A stretch of DNA of 64,000 nt from Taibaiella helva (GCF_003545695.1 NZ_QUZZ01000007.1:124001-188000); one strand, 5' to 3'. Counted from the stretch's first letter, positions 52,255 to 62,091 are shown. Numbers and translations are program-made. The notes: a model not told the origin generated them from the sequence alone.

Positions 52255-54690
52255 TTATATATTCCCGCCCGGAAGCTTGTCTTCGGTGAGCAGGTAATAG
52301 GTCCTGCCGTTATTGCTGAATTGTATCTTGCTGTTGTTGATGTTATCCCGCAGCCAGCTGGCTTTGCGGCTGCTCTCTTCTACAAATCGCTGGCCGTCCT
52401 GGAGCGGCATGGCATTGCTTTGCTTGAACGCTTTGAGCGTAGTGGACAGCCATACCGGGTCCAGCGAACGGTAGCCGGTCATGACCTCAAGCGCTTCGGA
52501 GAAGGTAAGGTCGGCGACAGACTTACCCAGGTTCAGCTTACGCTCTTTCACGGCATTTTCCACGGCGTTTGTTACCTGGTTATAGATATCGCTGCGGTCT
52601 TTTCCTTTAAAGCTTTTGTTGCCGCCGAGGGTAGCCAGCCGGTTGATCAGCTGCTGGTACTCTTCCACATTCAGCAGCAATCCTGTTTTTACCATGCGGT
52701 TGGAATCCGTGACATCAACGCTGGTCCATGCCGGTATATAAAAAGGCTGATCGCGGAAGGCATTGGATTGTATAAATTCCGTCGGCACGGTTTTGCTGGC
52801 ATAAGTAGGGTATTTGAAAGCATATTTATTATCTACCTTGGTGTTGCGGGCGCCAAAAGGACTGCGGAACTGGCGGAACAGGGATTCCTCGATCAGCTTA
52901 TTGTCCTTGTAAATCTCCGCGATCAGGCTGTCAAGGTTGGAGGACAGGAGGGAAGGCCGCATTACTTCTCCTTTGGGCGGGAACATCACGTAGCCCTGGT
53001 GCATCGCCTTGTTGGGGTAGTTGAGATAGAACACGCCCGAGTCGCCTGCGATCAGGGAAAAGTCGGATGAAGACACCACATTGGCGGCATAGTCTACCAG
53101 CTTTTCTTTCTTCAGATCGGCGATGTTGCTGGCCGACTGCATTACCAGGTCCTTGCCCTGCACCACGTAATTGTTGTATGCCGGGTCGGACAGGCTATGG
53201 GACTGGAAGATCATCAGGCGGGCGTTTACATAGCTGAGCCTGCTGATGACATCGGTCCAGCTACTGCCGGCGTCGCGGTTGTTGCCCGCACCGCCGAACA
53301 GGATAATGATATTGCTTTCGCCTTTGCTCTTGTATAACATCTCGGAAGCATCGGCGAGGCCGCTGAACACTGCCTGTTCCGAGTACTGATCGTTGCAGCT
53401 GAAAGATTGCCTGAGACTGGCCGACCAGAAATCGGTGATCTGCTTCAGATCTGAAGTCAGGGGCGCGATGGCATTTTTACAGCCGTTCAGGTTGTCTTTG
53501 TACACCACGCTGCCCACGCGTACTTTCCTGAACAGCGGGTTGGCATTCAGGTGCAGCTCAAGATTTTGCAGGATCGTATAGAGCTGGGTCATGTATTTGG
53601 CGTTCTCGGCGCCGCCATCGGCAACGAAAACGATATTGAGCCGGGCATTATCCTTCAGAATGCGTTTGAATTCGGCGTAGGTAATGCGATTGCCCGATAC
53701 ATTATAGATCTCGTTCTTGCTGCGGTCCAGGGCATCGGTCAGCACGGCCGTACGGATCAGCCCGTTGCCATTCTTCGTGCGGTAAAAATCGTTGATCGGG
53801 TAGAGATTTTCCATCAGGCTGCTTTCTTCCTGGCGTTCGTTGTCGGCAAGCACCATCGGCATGGGCCGTTTTTCCCTGTTCAGGAAAGTTGTATCGCTGT
53901 AAAAAGAGATGCCGGTTTCTGCAGCCTTTTTGTTTTTACCTTTTGACGGCTGGTCATTCAGCATAAACACCGAGCGGGTACCCCATACGCTGATCAGGTC
54001 TTTGGATATCCAGCCGGTCCTGGCGCCGGCCGCGCTATCGGCAAGCAGCATCGGTGTAGCGCCCACAAGGTACTCGTTGCCGCTCGCCGATTGCTTATAA
54101 ATATAGAAGATGCTTTCCATGCCGCATTTGCCCACGCCGCCTTTCAGGAAGGGGCTGCCGAACAGCATCAGGGAGTCGCCGGCCACATGACCGGACAATA
54201 TGTTGAAGGCGTTCTCTCCATCGTAGGCAGTAACGGCCTTTACCGGGAATTTGGTCCTGTTGTCGCGCAGCGGGTAGCTCCACAGCAGCAGCTTGTCTTT
54301 ATGGATCCAGCCCAGGTTGTCGGCGCTGCTTTTGGATATCTTCCTGCCATTGATCTTCTGGCCTGGCTGATACTGCGCGAGCTTGAGGTAATCTCCTTTC
54401 TTTCCGACCACATAGCAGGGCTGCATGAAGCCCAGCGTTTTCAGCTGCACATCGCCGCCGGGACTTTTATAGGTAATGTTATTGGCCTGGTCGGAGTAGA
54501 CCACCCAGGCATCTTTGCTCATAGGCAGGCCGTCGCTCAGGCTGGATCCGGCATCGTGCAGGTTATAGGCGCCGCTGCCCGGATTTTTCATAACCATAAA
54601 GTTCTTGTTGAACAGGCCGAATTGCGCCCGGCTGCAGAAAGGGCTCATCGCGCAGGCCAGGGTAATCAGGGTAATTGCTAGGGCTCTCAT
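52255..54690 (-). CDS. tssR: T6SS envelope protein TssR
   Basis: An 811-residue exported protein. The ATG at 54690 gives MRALAITLITLACAMSPFC, a signal peptide ending about SRAQ. N-terminal segments resemble SH3-like strands (QPCYVVGKKGDYLKLAQYQ, NLGWIHKDKLLLWSYPL). A central von-Willebrand-A-like region contains RLNIVFVADGGAENAKYM and SNIIILFGGAGNNRDAGSS. The last 200 residues are helical. Size, layout and neighbours match TssR, one of five Bacteroidota-specific proteins (TssN, Q, O, P, R) reported to form the T6SS-iii membrane complex in place of TssJLM. It is probably periplasmic or outer-membrane associated. Confidence 0.85.
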   Translation of the reverse strand: MRALAITLITLACAMSPFCSRAQFGLFNKNFMVMKNPGSGAYNLHDAGSSLSDGLPMSKDAWVVYSDQANNITYKSPGGDVQLKTLGFMQPCYVVGKKGDYLKLAQYQPGQKINGRKISKSSADNLGWIHKDKLLLWSYPLRDNRTKFPVKAVTAYDGENAFNILSGHVAGDSLMLFGSPFLKGGVGKCGMESIFYIYKQSASGNEYLVGATPMLLADSAAGARTGWISKDLISVWGTRSVFMLNDQPSKGKNKKAAETGISFYSDTTFLNREKRPMPMVLADNERQEESSLMENLYPINDFYRTKNGNGLIRTAVLTDALDRSKNEIYNVSGNRITYAEFKRILKDNARLNIVFVADGGAENAKYMTQLYTILQNLELHLNANPLFRKVRVGSVVYKDNLNGCKNAIAPLTSDLKQITDFWSASLRQSFSCNDQYSEQAVFSGLADASEMLYKSKGESNIIILFGGAGNNRDAGSSWTDVISRLSYVNARLMIFQSHSLSDPAYNNYVVQGKDLVMQSASNIADLKKEKLVDYAANVVSSSDFSLIAGDSGVFYLNYPNKAMHQGYVMFPPKGEVMRPSLLSSNLDSLIAEIYKDNKLIEESLFRQFRSPFGARNTKVDNKYAFKYPTYASKTVPTEFIQSNAFRDQPFYIPAWTSVDVTDSNRMVKTGLLLNVEEYQQLINRLATLGGNKSFKGKDRSDIYNQVTNAVENAVKERKLNLGKSVADLTFSEALEVMTGYRSLDPVWLSTTLKAFKQSNAMPLQDGQRFVEESSRKASWLRDNINNSKIQFSNNGRTYYLLTEDKLPGGNI

Positions 54691-54744
54691 CAGATATAAT
54701 GTTTTCGTTCGTGAATGTTGGGATTTATTCGTCAAGGCTGCGGT

Positions 54745-55656
54745 TTAATCTTTTTTATCGGTTTTGATCTCAGCCATTTTAATGCAATGGATATCGTTGT
54801 CGGGTACAAGCTTCACACTCTGGATCAGGATATTCCTGGCAAATTGCAGGTTGAGGCAATAGGTATTGAAATCGTTGACCTTCTGATCGTTGATCTTCAT
54901 GATCGCCTTTTCATTGCCACAGAGGTAACGTTTCAGCAGGTAATAGTAATGCTGGTTGAAATCGGCGCCGTTGGCGATCTGCTGGAGGTGCTCTTTGAAA
55001 TCGTTCTCGTATTGCTGGTAGATGGCATCGAGGTTGGCCAGGCTGTCGCGCTCAGCTTTATAAGAGGGGACAACACTGATCTTATGCGCTACGGGATATT
55101 CGGTATTGCGCGTTTTCAGCCTTACGATGAACTCTCCGTCGGAAGGGTAGGCATACTGGACGATCTCGTTAGTTGTGCTAACGGGGTTGCTGCCATCGCC
55201 AAAGTCCCAGAGGAACTCAGTGGCGCCCTGGCCTTTGGCACGAAAGACGAGGTTCTCGCCCTGCATACCTATAGCCGGGCCTTCAATCGTGACCAGGGAG
55301 TCGGCCAGCGTAAAGGCAGTTGCCTGGCCGGTTACAGAAACGAAAAAGGTGTCTGTAAATTTATTGTTGACAGTAAGGATAATGGTATAATTGCCGGGAG
55401 CGTTGTACTTATGGCGTCCTGCGGGAGTGAATGCTTGTGTGCCATCGCCGAATATCCAGCGGTATTGCCTGCCAAAATCGGAAGAGTCGCTGAAGTAAAT
55501 GCTATCCGAGACATCGATTACGCGCGGGTATACGCCGGATTTGAGGTTGCCTCTGTTGGGCAGCAGCGATCGTATTCCGAAAATAGCCAGGACGACGAGC
55601 ACGGCAGCGAGAAGGGTGAGGCCTACAATTTTACTGGTGTTTTTGTTCCACAACAT
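54745..55656 (-). CDS. tssP: PKD-domain membrane protein, probable TssP
   Basis: A 303-residue protein anchored by one N-terminal membrane segment (about residues 10-30, IVGLTLLAAVLVVLAIFGI). Two PKD-like domains follow in the periplasm: one with YRWIFGDGTQAFTPAGRH and NYTIILTV, one with FLWDFGDGSNPVSTTN and GEFIVRLKT. The last 90 residues are helical. By its position just upstream of tssR it corresponds to TssP in the N-Q-O-P-R order, but I assign that name by gene order, not by similarity I can check. Confidence 0.65.
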   Translation of the reverse strand: MLWNKNTSKIVGLTLLAAVLVVLAIFGIRSLLPNRGNLKSGVYPRVIDVSDSIYFSDSSDFGRQYRWIFGDGTQAFTPAGRHKYNAPGNYTIILTVNNKFTDTFFVSVTGQATAFTLADSLVTIEGPAIGMQGENLVFRAKGQGATEFLWDFGDGSNPVSTTNEIVQYAYPSDGEFIVRLKTRNTEYPVAHKISVVPSYKAERDSLANLDAIYQQYENDFKEHLQQIANGADFNQHYYYLLKRYLCGNEKAIMKINDQKVNDFNTYCLNLQFARNILIQSVKLVPDNDIHCIKMAEIKTDKKD

Positions 55657-55680
55657 AGGGGTAGATTTTTGTTTCTGGTT

Positions 55681-56199
55681 TTATCGTCCGGATTGTGCAG
55701 CCCGGATCTGGTTCATATATTGCTCATTTTGCTCGTAGCCGATACGGCAATCGTTCAATTGTTTTTCAAAGAGCTGGATATTTTCTGCCGTTTTGCGCAG
55801 CGTGAGGGCCCGTTCATAATGCAGCTTCAGGTACCTGGCCATCTGGTAAAAGCCGAAGCTGCGCATATCGGAATTAGGGAGGCCGTCGTTCAGGCTGTTG
55901 ACGTAATTGATGTTATGATCGATGTCGGAGGTCAGCACCTGGTTGGCGGGGTTCGTCTTGAGCATCGATACGCTTTGCATCACTGTATCATAGGCTCTTA
56001 CAGCTTCGTGCTGCTTCTGCTCAAATATTTTTGCTTGTTTCAGCTGTTCTCTTTCCTGGTCGGTGATGGTAGCAAAAGGACTGGCTACGCCCATAAAAAT
56101 AATCCAGCTGAGCAGGGCTGCCGAGCCGATATAGAGCGCGAGCAGATACCAGAGGTAATGCCGCTTTTCTTTGCGGCTCATTTTTATTGTTTCTTCCAT
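55681..56199 (-). CDS. tssO: Single-pass membrane protein, probable TssO
   Basis: A 172-residue protein with a short basic N-terminus (SRKEKRHYLWY), one membrane segment (about residues 17-40, LLALYIGSAALLSWIIFMGV) and a helical periplasmic domain. This topology and the place between candidate tssQ and tssP fit TssO of the Bacteroidota T6SS membrane complex. The naming rests on order. The gap to the PKD-protein gene is 24 bases. Confidence 0.55.
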   Translation of the reverse strand: MEETIKMSRKEKRHYLWYLLALYIGSAALLSWIIFMGVASPFATITDQEREQLKQAKIFEQKQHEAVRAYDTVMQSVSMLKTNPANQVLTSDIDHNINYVNSLNDGLPNSDMRSFGFYQMARYLKLHYERALTLRKTAENIQLFEKQLNDCRIGYEQNEQYMNQIRAAQSGR

Positions 56200-56200
56200 G

Positions 56201-56695
56201 TTACTGACGGGAGGTTCTGATTAGGGATTTACTTATGGATTTGCTCCTGGTTTTGCAGTGCTCGATTTCGTCGCGAAGATCCTCCACCTGGGTTCTCAGC
56301 TTGATAATGGTATCCTGCAGCATGATCTGCTCGTCGAGCCGTGCGATCAGTTTGCTGTAACCGCTAAAGCGGGTCGCGCTGTCGGTGCCGATCAGCTGTT
56401 TGATGCCCGCTCTTTGCTCCCTGATATAAGCTTCCAGGAATATGTAGTTGTATTGGTCGTTCTTCTCCAGGTCGCGCATCAGTTTGTAGAGCGAATCGAT
56501 CTTCGGCTGCAAGGCGATCTGTTTATTCATGGCCGAACGGTTGGCCTGGATCTGGGCAATGTAGTCCTCGCTTTCTTTTTGCGCCGCCCAGATAAAGAAA
56601 TAGATGATGACTAAGGTGCTGAGCAGCAAGGTGCCGAACAGGGTCCAGAAGCGGATGGAAGTACTTCTGATCTCAGCTTTGTTTAACGCGATCAT
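56201..56695 (-). CDS. tssQ: Single-pass membrane protein, probable TssQ
   Basis: A 164-residue protein with one membrane segment (about residues 17-37, FWTLFGTLLLSTLVIIYFF) and a long coiled-coil-like periplasmic part (heptad-like QPKIDSLYKLMRDLEKN and QDTIIKLRTQVEDLRDEIE). It is the first gene of the leftward T6SS arm and ends one base before the next stop-start junction. It could be TssQ or a second TssO-type protein; I favour TssQ because the order then matches Q-O-P-R. Confidence 0.5.
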   Translation of the reverse strand: MIALNKAEIRSTSIRFWTLFGTLLLSTLVIIYFFIWAAQKESEDYIAQIQANRSAMNKQIALQPKIDSLYKLMRDLEKNDQYNYIFLEAYIREQRAGIKQLIGTDSATRFSGYSKLIARLDEQIMLQDTIIKLRTQVEDLRDEIEHCKTRSKSISKSLIRTSRQ

Positions 56696-57394
56696 GTATA
56701 TTTTATTCGTTTAATGTCTGGTGTTTTTCCCAAACGATTATTGGGATAAAAAGGTTTATAAGTAATTGACAATTAGTCACGTTTATTTTTCATTCATGCA
56801 CCGGTAACTATTAGCTAATTGTTTAATTGCTTTAAAAAAATATTAAGTAAAATATTTTGTTTTTAAAATAATGACCCGTTTGGTATTTTTATTATATGTC
56901 GGTTATCCAGGGGGCGTTCCGGAAACAAAACTAATAGCAAATCGGGTTTAAAATCAAGTTAACTTAAATATAACAACTATTCGATATTGATCATCTACGC
57001 CATTCGGGCTCAAAATGTTAATGAAAGAAAATTTAAATAGATCAATATGTTTTCTGTTTAAATTTTTTATTTACATTGCTATATGTTTTAAATAATTGTT
57101 CTTATTGAAATAGAAAAGATTCGTTACTGTCTTATTTGTTAAAATTTGGTTGCTTTCGGCACGCGTTTATTATCAATAAATTAACGCATGCCACAATTCA
57201 CGCTGATTATTTTTGTCCACAGTTTAAAGACTTATCAACGAGAGGGTTTTTAAACAAATTCAGCCGCCTGCGGTGAACAATTTAAACCCTAAAACGGTTT
57301 TCCTTCAGAAAAATTAACGCAAAAAGAGCATTTTTAACTTTTAATTGCCGTTGATTTTGCCGATGGAAAATCCCTCAAAAACTGACAAAGAGGC
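56696..57394. other. Long AT-rich divergent control region of the T6SS
   Basis: About 700 bases without a gene separate the two T6SS arms. The base composition is strikingly AT-rich compared with the neighbouring genes, especially 56820-57140. It must hold both arm promoters. I found near-matches to TAnnTTTG such as taaaatttg near 57139 but none exact at a convincing distance. No repeat unit, tRNA or hairpin terminator was recognised. Confidence 0.6.
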
Positions 57395-59875
57395 ATGAAT
57401 TCAGTCTATATCAACGAAGCCGTTCAATCGGTTTTTCATATTGCCAAAGCTTTTGCCCGTGAGCACTACAATGAACAGTTCGGTGCGCCGCATTTACTTC
57501 GCGCTTTGATGCATAAAGATTCCGGCCTTACCGGCTTCCTCGAATCGACCGGTAAGGATGTAGCCTACCTGAGGGAGTGGGCAGAGATCCGCATAGAGGA
57601 GTATCCCAAAACCAGCTTGCTTCCCGATGATCCGGCCCCGGACGGGACCATCGACGCTATCCTCGACGAGGCGGATGATATACGGCTTAAGTTTGGCTAC
57701 GACGAAGTATCGGCCTTGTGCCTGCTGGCTGCCGTGGTGAAGCCCCGGATCGGCTTTACCCCTGAACAGTTGAAGTCGCTCCCGCTGCGAGAAGCCGATT
57801 TCATGCAGCTCTATGCTTCTTCACCGGGCGCCGACAACGCTTCCCTGCAGGGTTTCAGCCTGCCGCAGCATAACGGCGCTGCTACCAGTACCAACCACAT
57901 CCGGCAATACTGCAACGACAAGACCCAGATGGCCCGGGAGGGCAAGCTGGATCCCATTATCGGCCGTGAAAGCGAGACCCGCCAGATGATCGAGATACTC
58001 GGTCGCAGAAGCAAACCCAACGTGATCATTGCCGGTGAGCCGGGCGTAGGTAAGACCGCTTTGCTCGACGGCTTTGCCCAGGCGATCGTGAACCAGCAGG
58101 TACCGCTGCACCTGCAGCAGGCTGTGCTGCTCGAGCTGGACCTGGGCGCCCTGATGGCCGGCGCCTCCTACAAGGGAGAGGTCGAAGACCGCCTGAAGAA
58201 GATCATCGCGGAGCTGAAGCAATTTGACAAAGCGATCCTGTTTGTGGATGAAATGCATGTGATGCTCGATGCTAAGGGCCCCATGGGCAGCGGTGTAGGC
58301 AATTTGCTGAAGCCCGAGCTGGCCAGGGGAGAGATCACCGTGATCGGTGCGACCACGCTGGACGAATACCGTAAGATCATAGAGCCCGAACAGGCTTTCA
58401 ACCGCCGCTTCGAGCTGCTGCAGATTGCCGAGCCTGATCTGCTGGCCTCTGAGAAAATGGTGAAGCTGCTGGTGCCGCATTACGAAGCGCATCACCAGGT
58501 CAGCGTACAGCCAGAAGCCATTCCCGAATGCGTGCGGCTGGCCAAGCGATATATTAAAGACAAGCGCCTGCCCGATGCAGCGCTGGACCTGCTCGACCGT
58601 ACCATGGCTGCCATCCGCATGATGGACGAGACCTCGGAGCAGGAGCTGGTTAATGCGCAAAAGCAATACGAAGAGCTGAAGAACGATAAGGAGCTGCAGG
58701 AAAAGGATAAGCTGGCCGAGCTGAATTGGTTTCACCGCATGCTGAAAAGCCGCATGAGCCCTATTTTGCTGGGTGCGCTGGTGGATGAAACGGAAGTCGA
58801 GAAGATCGATTCGGCAGCGGATTTTGAAGCTTACCTCGACCGTACGCTGGAGGGCCTCAAAGCGCTATCGCAACAGAAGAAAGAGCGTGTGGGCCCGCTG
58901 GAGGTGGCTGCAGTAGTGGCCAGCAAGACCAATATCCCCATCGGTAAAATACAGACCCAGGAGCGCGAGAAGCTCCTGAATATGGAAGACTACCTGAAAC
59001 GCCGCATGGTAGGGCAGGAGCATGCTCTGAAGGTGATCAGCGAAGCGATCGTGGAAAGCCGCAGCGGTATTAACAAGGCGGGGCAGCCCATTGGCTCTTT
59101 CTTCCTGCTGGGGCCTACCGGTACCGGGAAAACAGAGCTGGCTAAATCGATAGCAGAGCTGCTGTTCAATGATGAAAAGGCGATGATCCGTTTCGATATG
59201 TCGGAATTCAAGGAGGAACATTCGGCGGCATTATTGTACGGCGCACCTCCGGGCTACGTGGGCTATGAGGAAGGCGGCATGCTGGTCAATAAGATCAGGC
59301 AGCAGCCTTATTCCGTGGTACTGTTCGATGAGATTGAGAAAGCGCACCAGTCGGTGTTTGATGTCTTCCTGCAGATCATGGACGAGGGGCATATCCACGA
59401 TAAGCTCGGTAAAGAAGGTGATTTCAGCAATGCGCTGATCCTGTTCACCTCCAACATCGGCAGCGAGTTCATTATCGATCGCTTCAACGAAGGCCATATA
59501 CCGGCGTCCAACGAGCTGATGGAGCGCATGAGCGCTAAGTTCCGCCCCGAATTCCTGGCGCGTATTACGGAGATCATTCCTTTTGGCCCCATCACCGAAG
59601 AGATGGCAGTGCAGATCTTCAGCATCCAGCTGCGCAGCCTGGAAGAAGCGCTGAAGAAAAAAAATATCCAGCTGGCAATCGAGGAAGATACCCGTAAGCT
59701 GCTTGCCCTGAGCAGCTTTACACCGAAGTACGGCGCCCGGCAGATCGGCGGAACCATACGGCAGCAGATCCGCCGGCCGGTATCGCGCATGATCGTCAGT
59801 GGCGAAGTAAAGCCCGGAAACATCTTGCGGCTGCGCCACGACGAAGCCCAGCAGCTGGTATGGCAGGTAGACTGA
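57395..59875 (+). CDS. tssH: T6SS disassembly ATPase ClpV/TssH
   Basis: An 826-residue AAA+ protein that disassembles the contracted TssB-TssC sheath. A Clp-N domain covers about residues 1-145. AAA1 has Walker A GEPGVGKT at residues 214-221 and Walker B ILFVDEMHVM. The middle coiled-coil is short (about residues 400-490). AAA2 has GPTGTGKT at 573-580 and Walker B VVLFDEIEKAH. A ClpB-type C-terminal domain closes the protein. The start is the first gene of the rightward T6SS arm; tssB follows after 167 bases. The reduced middle domain and context separate it from the chaperone ClpB. Confidence 0.93.
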   Translation: MNSVYINEAVQSVFHIAKAFAREHYNEQFGAPHLLRALMHKDSGLTGFLESTGKDVAYLREWAEIRIEEYPKTSLLPDDPAPDGTIDAILDEADDIRLKFGYDEVSALCLLAAVVKPRIGFTPEQLKSLPLREADFMQLYASSPGADNASLQGFSLPQHNGAATSTNHIRQYCNDKTQMAREGKLDPIIGRESETRQMIEILGRRSKPNVIIAGEPGVGKTALLDGFAQAIVNQQVPLHLQQAVLLELDLGALMAGASYKGEVEDRLKKIIAELKQFDKAILFVDEMHVMLDAKGPMGSGVGNLLKPELARGEITVIGATTLDEYRKIIEPEQAFNRRFELLQIAEPDLLASEKMVKLLVPHYEAHHQVSVQPEAIPECVRLAKRYIKDKRLPDAALDLLDRTMAAIRMMDETSEQELVNAQKQYEELKNDKELQEKDKLAELNWFHRMLKSRMSPILLGALVDETEVEKIDSAADFEAYLDRTLEGLKALSQQKKERVGPLEVAAVVASKTNIPIGKIQTQEREKLLNMEDYLKRRMVGQEHALKVISEAIVESRSGINKAGQPIGSFFLLGPTGTGKTELAKSIAELLFNDEKAMIRFDMSEFKEEHSAALLYGAPPGYVGYEEGGMLVNKIRQQPYSVVLFDEIEKAHQSVFDVFLQIMDEGHIHDKLGKEGDFSNALILFTSNIGSEFIIDRFNEGHIPASNELMERMSAKFRPEFLARITEIIPFGPITEEMAVQIFSIQLRSLEEALKKKNIQLAIEEDTRKLLALSSFTPKYGARQIGGTIRQQIRRPVSRMIVSGEVKPGNILRLRHDEAQQLVWQVD

Positions 59876-60042
59876 TAAAGTTTTGTTAGCATAGGTTATG
59901 GGACATTTAAAATAAATGTTTATTTTATTAATTATCAATATAGATTAAGCGCCTAAGCTTTCGTGCATTCCGTTTGTGAAATTTTTAGACTTTACGGTAG
60001 CCCGTTTGCGCTTATCTTAATATACTGAAACATAAGCATATC

Positions 60043-60615
60043 ATGAAGTTCTGGGACCGGATCAAAAGTTTTCTTCGTTCCGGCAGCTTTAAACAGGAAA
60101 GCAACAGGAACCCTGCAATTAACGAGAAACCAACTATATCATCTTTTAAAACAGATAACATGGCAATGTTCAATTATGAAGTCGGCGGCAATGAAGTAAA
60201 AGTAGATGCCAACGAGGCGATTAACGAGATCCAGGCAAACAAGACCATGCTGGTATCGCAGCTCACCGCCGACGAGGCTATCCAGCCTGAAGCCGTATCC
60301 GGCCTGAAGACACTTGAAGATGTTTTCCGTCATTTCAAACCCTCTATAGAAGTGGAGATGCAGACTGCCCAGGGCGAACCGGTAAGAGAAACGATGAAAT
60401 TCGGTAAGCTGGACGACTTTACGCCCAAAGGAATTACCCGTCAGAGCGCCTTCCTGAACTCACTCAAAATACAGCAGGAGCAATACACCAAGATCATGAA
60501 GCAGCTGAAGTCGAATAAAGTATTGCAGACCATGCTGGCCAATGCGGAAACAAAGGAAGCGATCATCAATGCGCTGAAGCAGGTGACCAGCGAGCTGGAA
60601 GCTGCCAACGCCTAA
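60043..60615 (+). CDS. tssB: T6SS sheath small subunit TssB
   Basis: A 190-residue (or 151-residue) protein of the TssB/VipA family, which forms the contractile sheath with TssC. The conserved part begins at residue 40 with MAMFNYEVGGNEVKVDANEA and continues with FKPSIEVEMQ and SAFLNSLKIQQEQY. Two starts are possible: 60043, which adds a basic 39-residue leader, MKFWDRIKSFLRSGSFKQ and more, or the ATG at 60160, which matches the usual length. The leader has codon use like the rest, so both are kept open. tssC follows 53 bases downstream. Confidence 0.9.
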   Translation: MKFWDRIKSFLRSGSFKQESNRNPAINEKPTISSFKTDNMAMFNYEVGGNEVKVDANEAINEIQANKTMLVSQLTADEAIQPEAVSGLKTLEDVFRHFKPSIEVEMQTAQGEPVRETMKFGKLDDFTPKGITRQSAFLNSLKIQQEQYTKIMKQLKSNKVLQTMLANAETKEAIINALKQVTSELEAANA

Positions 60616-60668
60616 GCGTGGCATGCTTCGTCCCTACACCCTAAACTATTCTTTTAAATTAAAGTGTT

Positions 60669-62036
60669 ATGTCTTCTACCAATCCACTGGAAACAAACCA
60701 GGTAGCCCAAAAACAATTTGCACCTGCAGAAGGGCAGACCCTGCAGCAGTCCGTACAGAAGCTGGCCAAGGCCGGCGGCTTTACGTTCCTGGAAAGCTGC
60801 ATCGACGGTATTGCCAACCTTAATCCCGACCGTAAAGCCCGTAAGGAGATCTTCCTGAAGGATGCTGATAAAAAAGATGACCGGGAAGACCTGCTCCAGA
60901 CCCTGAAGCTCTGGATCGGTGTGCTCGAAAGCGGTAATGATACTTCCGAAATGGCTGTAAGATGCAAAGATGAGGCAGAGGCGGCTGAAAAGACCATGAA
61001 GGAAAACCTGAAGCAGACCCTGGAAACTACCCGTGACCTGGAAACAGCCTACCGTACGGTTTCCCAGTTCTATAAAAATACGGAGTCCGATAAAGTGAAC
61101 AACGTGGTTGTGCTGAATGCCTCGCTCGACCAGATGAAGGATCTCGATAACCCCTATTTTATCGACTATGTCGCCGCTGAGCTGAAGCAGAACTATGATC
61201 GCCTCGATCTGCGCGACAACTACTCCCTGCTGGTGCTGCCCGGATACCTGGGCTCCAATAAGGTGGTGGAAAAGTGGGCTAAGATAGCCAATGAGAACAA
61301 GGTAATGCTGGTGACTGACTTTGTGAACCTGGACAAGCCAGACGACGTGATCGAAATGTTTGACGGCGCCAACCTTACCGGTGGCGACCTGTACCGCAGC
61401 AATGTGATCATGACCTGTAACTATCTTGTAGGACGCGGTAAGGCCGACGAAGTGGGAGAAGAAGAGGATGTGTTCCTGCCGGGCTCCAGCTCTCTCGCCG
61501 GTAAAATGCACTATACCCTGTTGAGCCAGGTAACTGCCGGTAAAAAGCATGGTGGTATGAACGAAGTAGATGCCGTGCGTTTCAAATTGAAAAAATCGGA
61601 GATCTCCCACCTGGAAAAAGTAGGCCTGGTACCGATGGTAAGCGAATACGGAAAGGTAATGGCTTTCTCCGCCAAAACGCTTTTCAATGGCGATAACATT
61701 GGCCTGCAAACTTACTCTGTGGTGCGTGTGTTTGACTATATTACCAAAGTGCTGTTCGACTTCCTGAACCGCAGAGCCTTTGAGAACTGGAACTCCAGGA
61801 CCGAGGCCGATCTGCGCAGCCAGATCGTCAACTATCTCGATAGTGTAAAAGGCCCTTCCAAACTGATCGAAAAATTCAAGATCGTCCGCTTCGAGCAGGA
61901 TGAGAAAGACAAAGACCGCATCTGGCTGGATGTGCACATTACGCCTTACTTCCCTGCAAAGAGCTTCGTGATCAAGCTCGACGGCCATAAAGGCGATGAT
62001 GGTACGGATTGGAACACTGAATACGAACAAAGCTAA
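60669..62036 (+). CDS. tssC: T6SS sheath large subunit TssC
   Basis: A 455-residue protein of the Bacteroidota TssC/VipB type. After a disordered N-terminus it has the helical region FLESCIDGIANLNPDRKARK, the domain with LRDNYSLLVLPGYLGSNKVV and YRSNVIMTCNYLVGRGKADEV, and a C-terminal end with DVHITPYFPAKSFVIKLDG. Length and order next to TssB fix the assignment. A stable hairpin follows 26 bases after the stop. Confidence 0.93.
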   Translation: MSSTNPLETNQVAQKQFAPAEGQTLQQSVQKLAKAGGFTFLESCIDGIANLNPDRKARKEIFLKDADKKDDREDLLQTLKLWIGVLESGNDTSEMAVRCKDEAEAAEKTMKENLKQTLETTRDLETAYRTVSQFYKNTESDKVNNVVVLNASLDQMKDLDNPYFIDYVAAELKQNYDRLDLRDNYSLLVLPGYLGSNKVVEKWAKIANENKVMLVTDFVNLDKPDDVIEMFDGANLTGGDLYRSNVIMTCNYLVGRGKADEVGEEEDVFLPGSSSLAGKMHYTLLSQVTAGKKHGGMNEVDAVRFKLKKSEISHLEKVGLVPMVSEYGKVMAFSAKTLFNGDNIGLQTYSVVRVFDYITKVLFDFLNRRAFENWNSRTEADLRSQIVNYLDSVKGPSKLIEKFKIVRFEQDEKDKDRIWLDVHITPYFPAKSFVIKLDGHKGDDGTDWNTEYEQS

Positions 62037-62062
62037 GCAGCATGCTGCTCTGATCCTTTGCA

Positions 62063-62091
62063 GGAGCTGCCGCCTCACCGGCGACAGCTCC
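62063..62091 (+). terminator. Hairpin after tssC, possible terminator or attenuator
   Basis: The stem ggagctgccgcc (62063-62074) against ggcgacagctcc (62080-62091) has one mismatch and a 5-base loop. Only a mixed pyrimidine tract follows, so read-through into downstream genes is likely. Confidence 0.4.
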
